Source: an uncultured bacterium
GTDB taxonomy: Bacteria; Planctomycetota; Phycisphaerae; Phycisphaerales; SM1A02
Length of the DNA: 7,816 bases
Direction of reading: 5' to 3'
NCBI GenBank assembly: GCA_903861235.1
Contig: CAIOTP010000054.1
Span: 1 to 7,816 of the forward strand
This document shows positions 6,901 through 7,816 of this stretch, piece after piece. The notes below the pieces were generated by a model. The model made no database searches and was not told the DNA's origin. It saw only the letters and a program-made list of their open reading frames with translations. Numbering within the stretch: position 1 is the first letter of the stretch; every line of letters starts with the position of its first letter. Position numbers and translations under genes: made by a program.

Positions 6901-7326
6901 GTGTACGTGGCGACCATGTGCACCAGTCCGGAGCAGCGCCGCCTGACTCGCCGCCGGCTGGATGTGCGCCCCGCCCGCGGCGACCGCATGGAGCGTCGCT
7001 TCCTCTACCGGGTGGAGGGCACCGTGCTGGGCCGCTTCGTGCGGCTGGACTTCCGGAGCAGCGACTGGCCGGCCCGTCTGCTTCGCACGCTGGGACACGC
7101 CCTGCCGCACGGCGTGCGGGGTCGGCCTGCGGCACGCGACCTGCGCGACGCCGTGGTGGAGCTCTGTTCACGGGCGGTGTCGGAGCCGGGCATGAGCGCG
7201 GGTTTCGCCCGGATCCTCCGCCGCCTGCACACCCTGGCGGAGGCTGGCGAACTGCACGGGCTGCCTTCGGCCACCGTGCGGAGCTGGACCGCCCAGGCCA
7301 TGCAGGGGCGGGCGACCCCGGACTGA
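3952..7326 (+). CDS. Degenerate IorAB-like fusion (2-oxoacid:ferredoxin oxidoreductase family), probably lacking cofactors
   Basis: The 1124-residue product follows the layout of fused indolepyruvate:ferredoxin oxidoreductase (IorA-IorB), which normally oxidises aryl-pyruvates to aryl-CoA. Seen in order: a pyrimidine-binding-like domain (about 20-205; FDAILKGALE at 28-37, LLLEDNPYLVPGSCPVQAAR at 131-150, a helix ending DAFRMAE); a transketolase-C-like domain (about 253-375; GVLAVGPCALAARHLL, VGLAHPLDE); a shortened TPP region (about 400-470); a spacer; a gamma/IorB-like domain (about 660-870; GEADLVLGMDA at 730-740, GVAYQRGLVPVS at 823-834); and a C-terminal DUF6537-like part (about 880-1110; VYVATMCTSPEQRR, RPARGDRM). 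The ferredoxin domain has no CxxC, the TPP core looks deleted and the gamma glycine loop is degraded. The frame is intact, so I read it as a maintained pseudoenzyme or altered enzyme. It starts in an ATGA overlap with the HAD gene. Homology is fairly sure; activity is unknown. Confidence 0.75.
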   Translation: MSLAEPHDPAVWRPALTRGDGHALCTAFDAILKGALESELPVQQVLSPRRPPLEGLFRTVVDERSADALDRHGLRLVPVVDAARGVSLALRGAAMGRRSLVAVPNDQLEAAMASAWRDGRGPVQGEGRVVLLLEDNPYLVPGSCPVQAARSLGVPCLSPDDLEGLRQGVIDAFRMAESSRGVVAIAAHVSLLRSLDTLEMRPNRVLERVDAALEMRRDRRGSMVGESMDALTVARRLELNRLASLPSPGELEPWGVLAVGPCALAARHLLHELGLAGRVPMLSVGLAHPLDEASVLRLLGRCANVVVLEPRPGSVADAVLKAAEAGRRAGEPVASLWWDDLPSDGEDVPRLEINDGTRPSILARKIVHLLARVRPSQAIERRLARLDARLETWRVPDRGEGLGASGAITAVRGMVLEVAEAVAERPLLVEEVPTVVWTPGMPPPSAERVATVELWDRRRFAAEGVSAVRQGARETRPRVLVVCDLGDEPGPDPERLARSVVPADAAAPVQTLRGDLNDRPAFRELLRTAALRDGLTVLVAQDGPPARRDVAALDRSMAEADRLGFVPMQRAIWSADASCDVRPAPPEVMVEKGLERGTNPLRTEWTMEVLQDRAQGRLELRVRPLFEQVEVVRTKPPRPPELEPGAPRPGLPRFHHAEAGRWRAHLAGWRGEAPGLAAWVLCEAGRAMGYRVQASFQTTPVGPGRRAWSQVLFTRLDAGEASLASQTPYGEADLVLGMDAVETLRAIGPDPFLRVSDPERTWVVANDGPLDDQVDEARVRAARELDEAVRLGCRAADAWVRDIATTCRRTFLTDRLTDLVLLGVAYQRGLVPVSVQALEAALRRAEQRGFGRCLDAMLFGRTLAAEWAPGEEPAPRRDPDHPVALVRRFLLEVSRSGLLGARSAARLRPLFGQLLRRTNAWRRDPAMLQTQRDMVNGLHRCWLWGGVSYAEAYARLVDAMLGVPGLAEWAVLPLAEAMLVRDSVYVATMCTSPEQRRLTRRRLDVRPARGDRMERRFLYRVEGTVLGRFVRLDFRSSDWPARLLRTLGHALPHGVRGRPAARDLRDAVVELCSRAVSEPGMSAGFARILRRLHTLAEAGELHGLPSATVRSWTAQAMQGRATPD

Positions 7327-7327
7327 G

Positions 7328-7816
7328 TCAGCCGGCCTTCCGGGCCTCGTGGCGGAGCTGGCCGCACGCCGCGGCGATGTCGCGACCTCGGCTGGCGCGG
7401 ATGTGCGTGTTCACGCCGCGCGTGCGGAGCGTGTCCTGGAAGGTGTGCACCTGCTCGGTGGAGGGGCGGCGATAGGGCAGGTCCGCCACCTCGTTCCAGC
7501 GGATCAGGTTCACGTTCGCACGGATGGTGCGGGCCAGTCGCGCCAGTTCCATGGCGTGCTCCACGCCGTCGTTGAAGCCGCCGAGCAGGATGTACTCCAG
7601 CGTGATCTCGCGGCCGGTCTTGCGGAACCACTCGTGGCACGCCTCCAGCAGTTCAGGAATGGTGCTGTACTCCGCCCACGGGATGATCTGCCGACGCAGG
7701 TCGTCGGTGGGGGCGTGCAGGCTCAGGGCCAGCGTGACCGGAATGTCGAAGCCCACCAGCTTGCGGATGGCGGCGGTCAGTCCCACGGTGCTCACCGTGA
7801 TCCGGCGAGCCCCGAT
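7328..7816 (-). CDS. rlmN: RlmN, C-terminal fragment (23S rRNA m2A2503 / tRNA m2A37 methyltransferase)
   Basis: This radical-SAM enzyme methylates C2 of A2503 in 23S rRNA and of A37 in some tRNAs. Only the last 162 residues are here; the start and the CxxxCxxC cluster motif lie beyond the right edge. Visible family features, numbered from the window edge, are TVSTVGL at 7-13, LALSLHAPTDDLR at 29-41, LEYILLGGFNDG at 73-84, NLIRWNEV at 103-110, and the C-terminal SRGRDIAAACGQL at 142-154, whose Cys151 matches the methyl-carrying catalytic cysteine (C355 in E. coli). The related Cfr family shares some of these motifs, but the chromosomal housekeeping context favours RlmN. The stop codon (7330-7328) is one base from the stop of the convergent IorAB-like gene, so neither gene has its own terminator between them. 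Confidence 0.93.
   Translation of the reverse strand: MGARRITVSTVGLTAAIRKLVGFDIPVTLALSLHAPTDDLRRQIIPWAEYSTIPELLEACHEWFRKTGREITLEYILLGGFNDGVEHAMELARLARTIRANVNLIRWNEVADLPYRRPSTEQVHTFQDTLRTRGVNTHIRASRGRDIAAACGQLRHEARKAG

Noticed and set aside
4690..7110. 806-codon open frame on the minus strand opposite the IorAB-like gene
   Set aside because: His/Arg/Gln-rich translation with no motif. It is the expected mirror of a GC-rich coding strand, while the plus-strand frame shows clear domain homology.
1..7816. CRISPR arrays, insertion sequences, phage or other mobile elements
   Set aside because: No regularly spaced repeats, terminal inverted repeats, transposase or integrase motifs were seen; composition is even across the window.

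Overview
The window is GC-rich bacterial chromosome with dense, tightly packed genes. Most are housekeeping genes: cell-wall precursor synthesis, a tRNA, the N-end rule, rRNA modification and a membrane TPR protein. Only one first-of-unit start lies near anything purine-rich, and clear Shine-Dalgarno sites are otherwise missing except at one internal operon gene. High GC, this gene mix and the poor use of Shine-Dalgarno sites would fit a planctomycete of the Phycisphaerae type. That is an inference from general knowledge, not something a marker gene in the window proves.

Layout. At the left edge, on the minus strand, a tRNA-Gln(UUG) (152-222) is followed 32 bases later by the start of glmU (119 to the window edge). 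A 295-base gene-free stretch separates the tRNA from aat (518-1126, plus). aat converges on a two-gene minus-strand unit: a YfgM-like membrane-anchored TPR protein (2214-3014) followed by an RluD-type pseudouridine synthase (1123-2217). These two are linked by a GTGA stop/start overlap. A 47-base divergent region (3015-3061) separates this unit from a plus-strand pair. That pair is a Cof-type HAD phosphatase (3062-3955) and a very large protein (3952-7326, 1124 residues), joined by an ATGA overlap with a good Shine-Dalgarno site. The plus pair converges on rlmN (7328 to the right edge) with one base between the stop codons.

The item of most interest is the 1124-residue protein. From end to end it follows the layout of the fused indolepyruvate:ferredoxin oxidoreductase (IorAB) family. 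However, the stretch that should hold the thiamine-diphosphate site is reduced to a short linker, the [4Fe-4S] cysteines are absent (no CxxC anywhere in the protein), and the glycine-rich loop of the gamma domain is degraded. The reading frame is intact over 1125 codons. The best reading is a maintained pseudoenzyme, or an enzyme changed to another chemistry, made together with a HAD phosphatase. The comparison with the family rests on remembered family features, not on an alignment run here.
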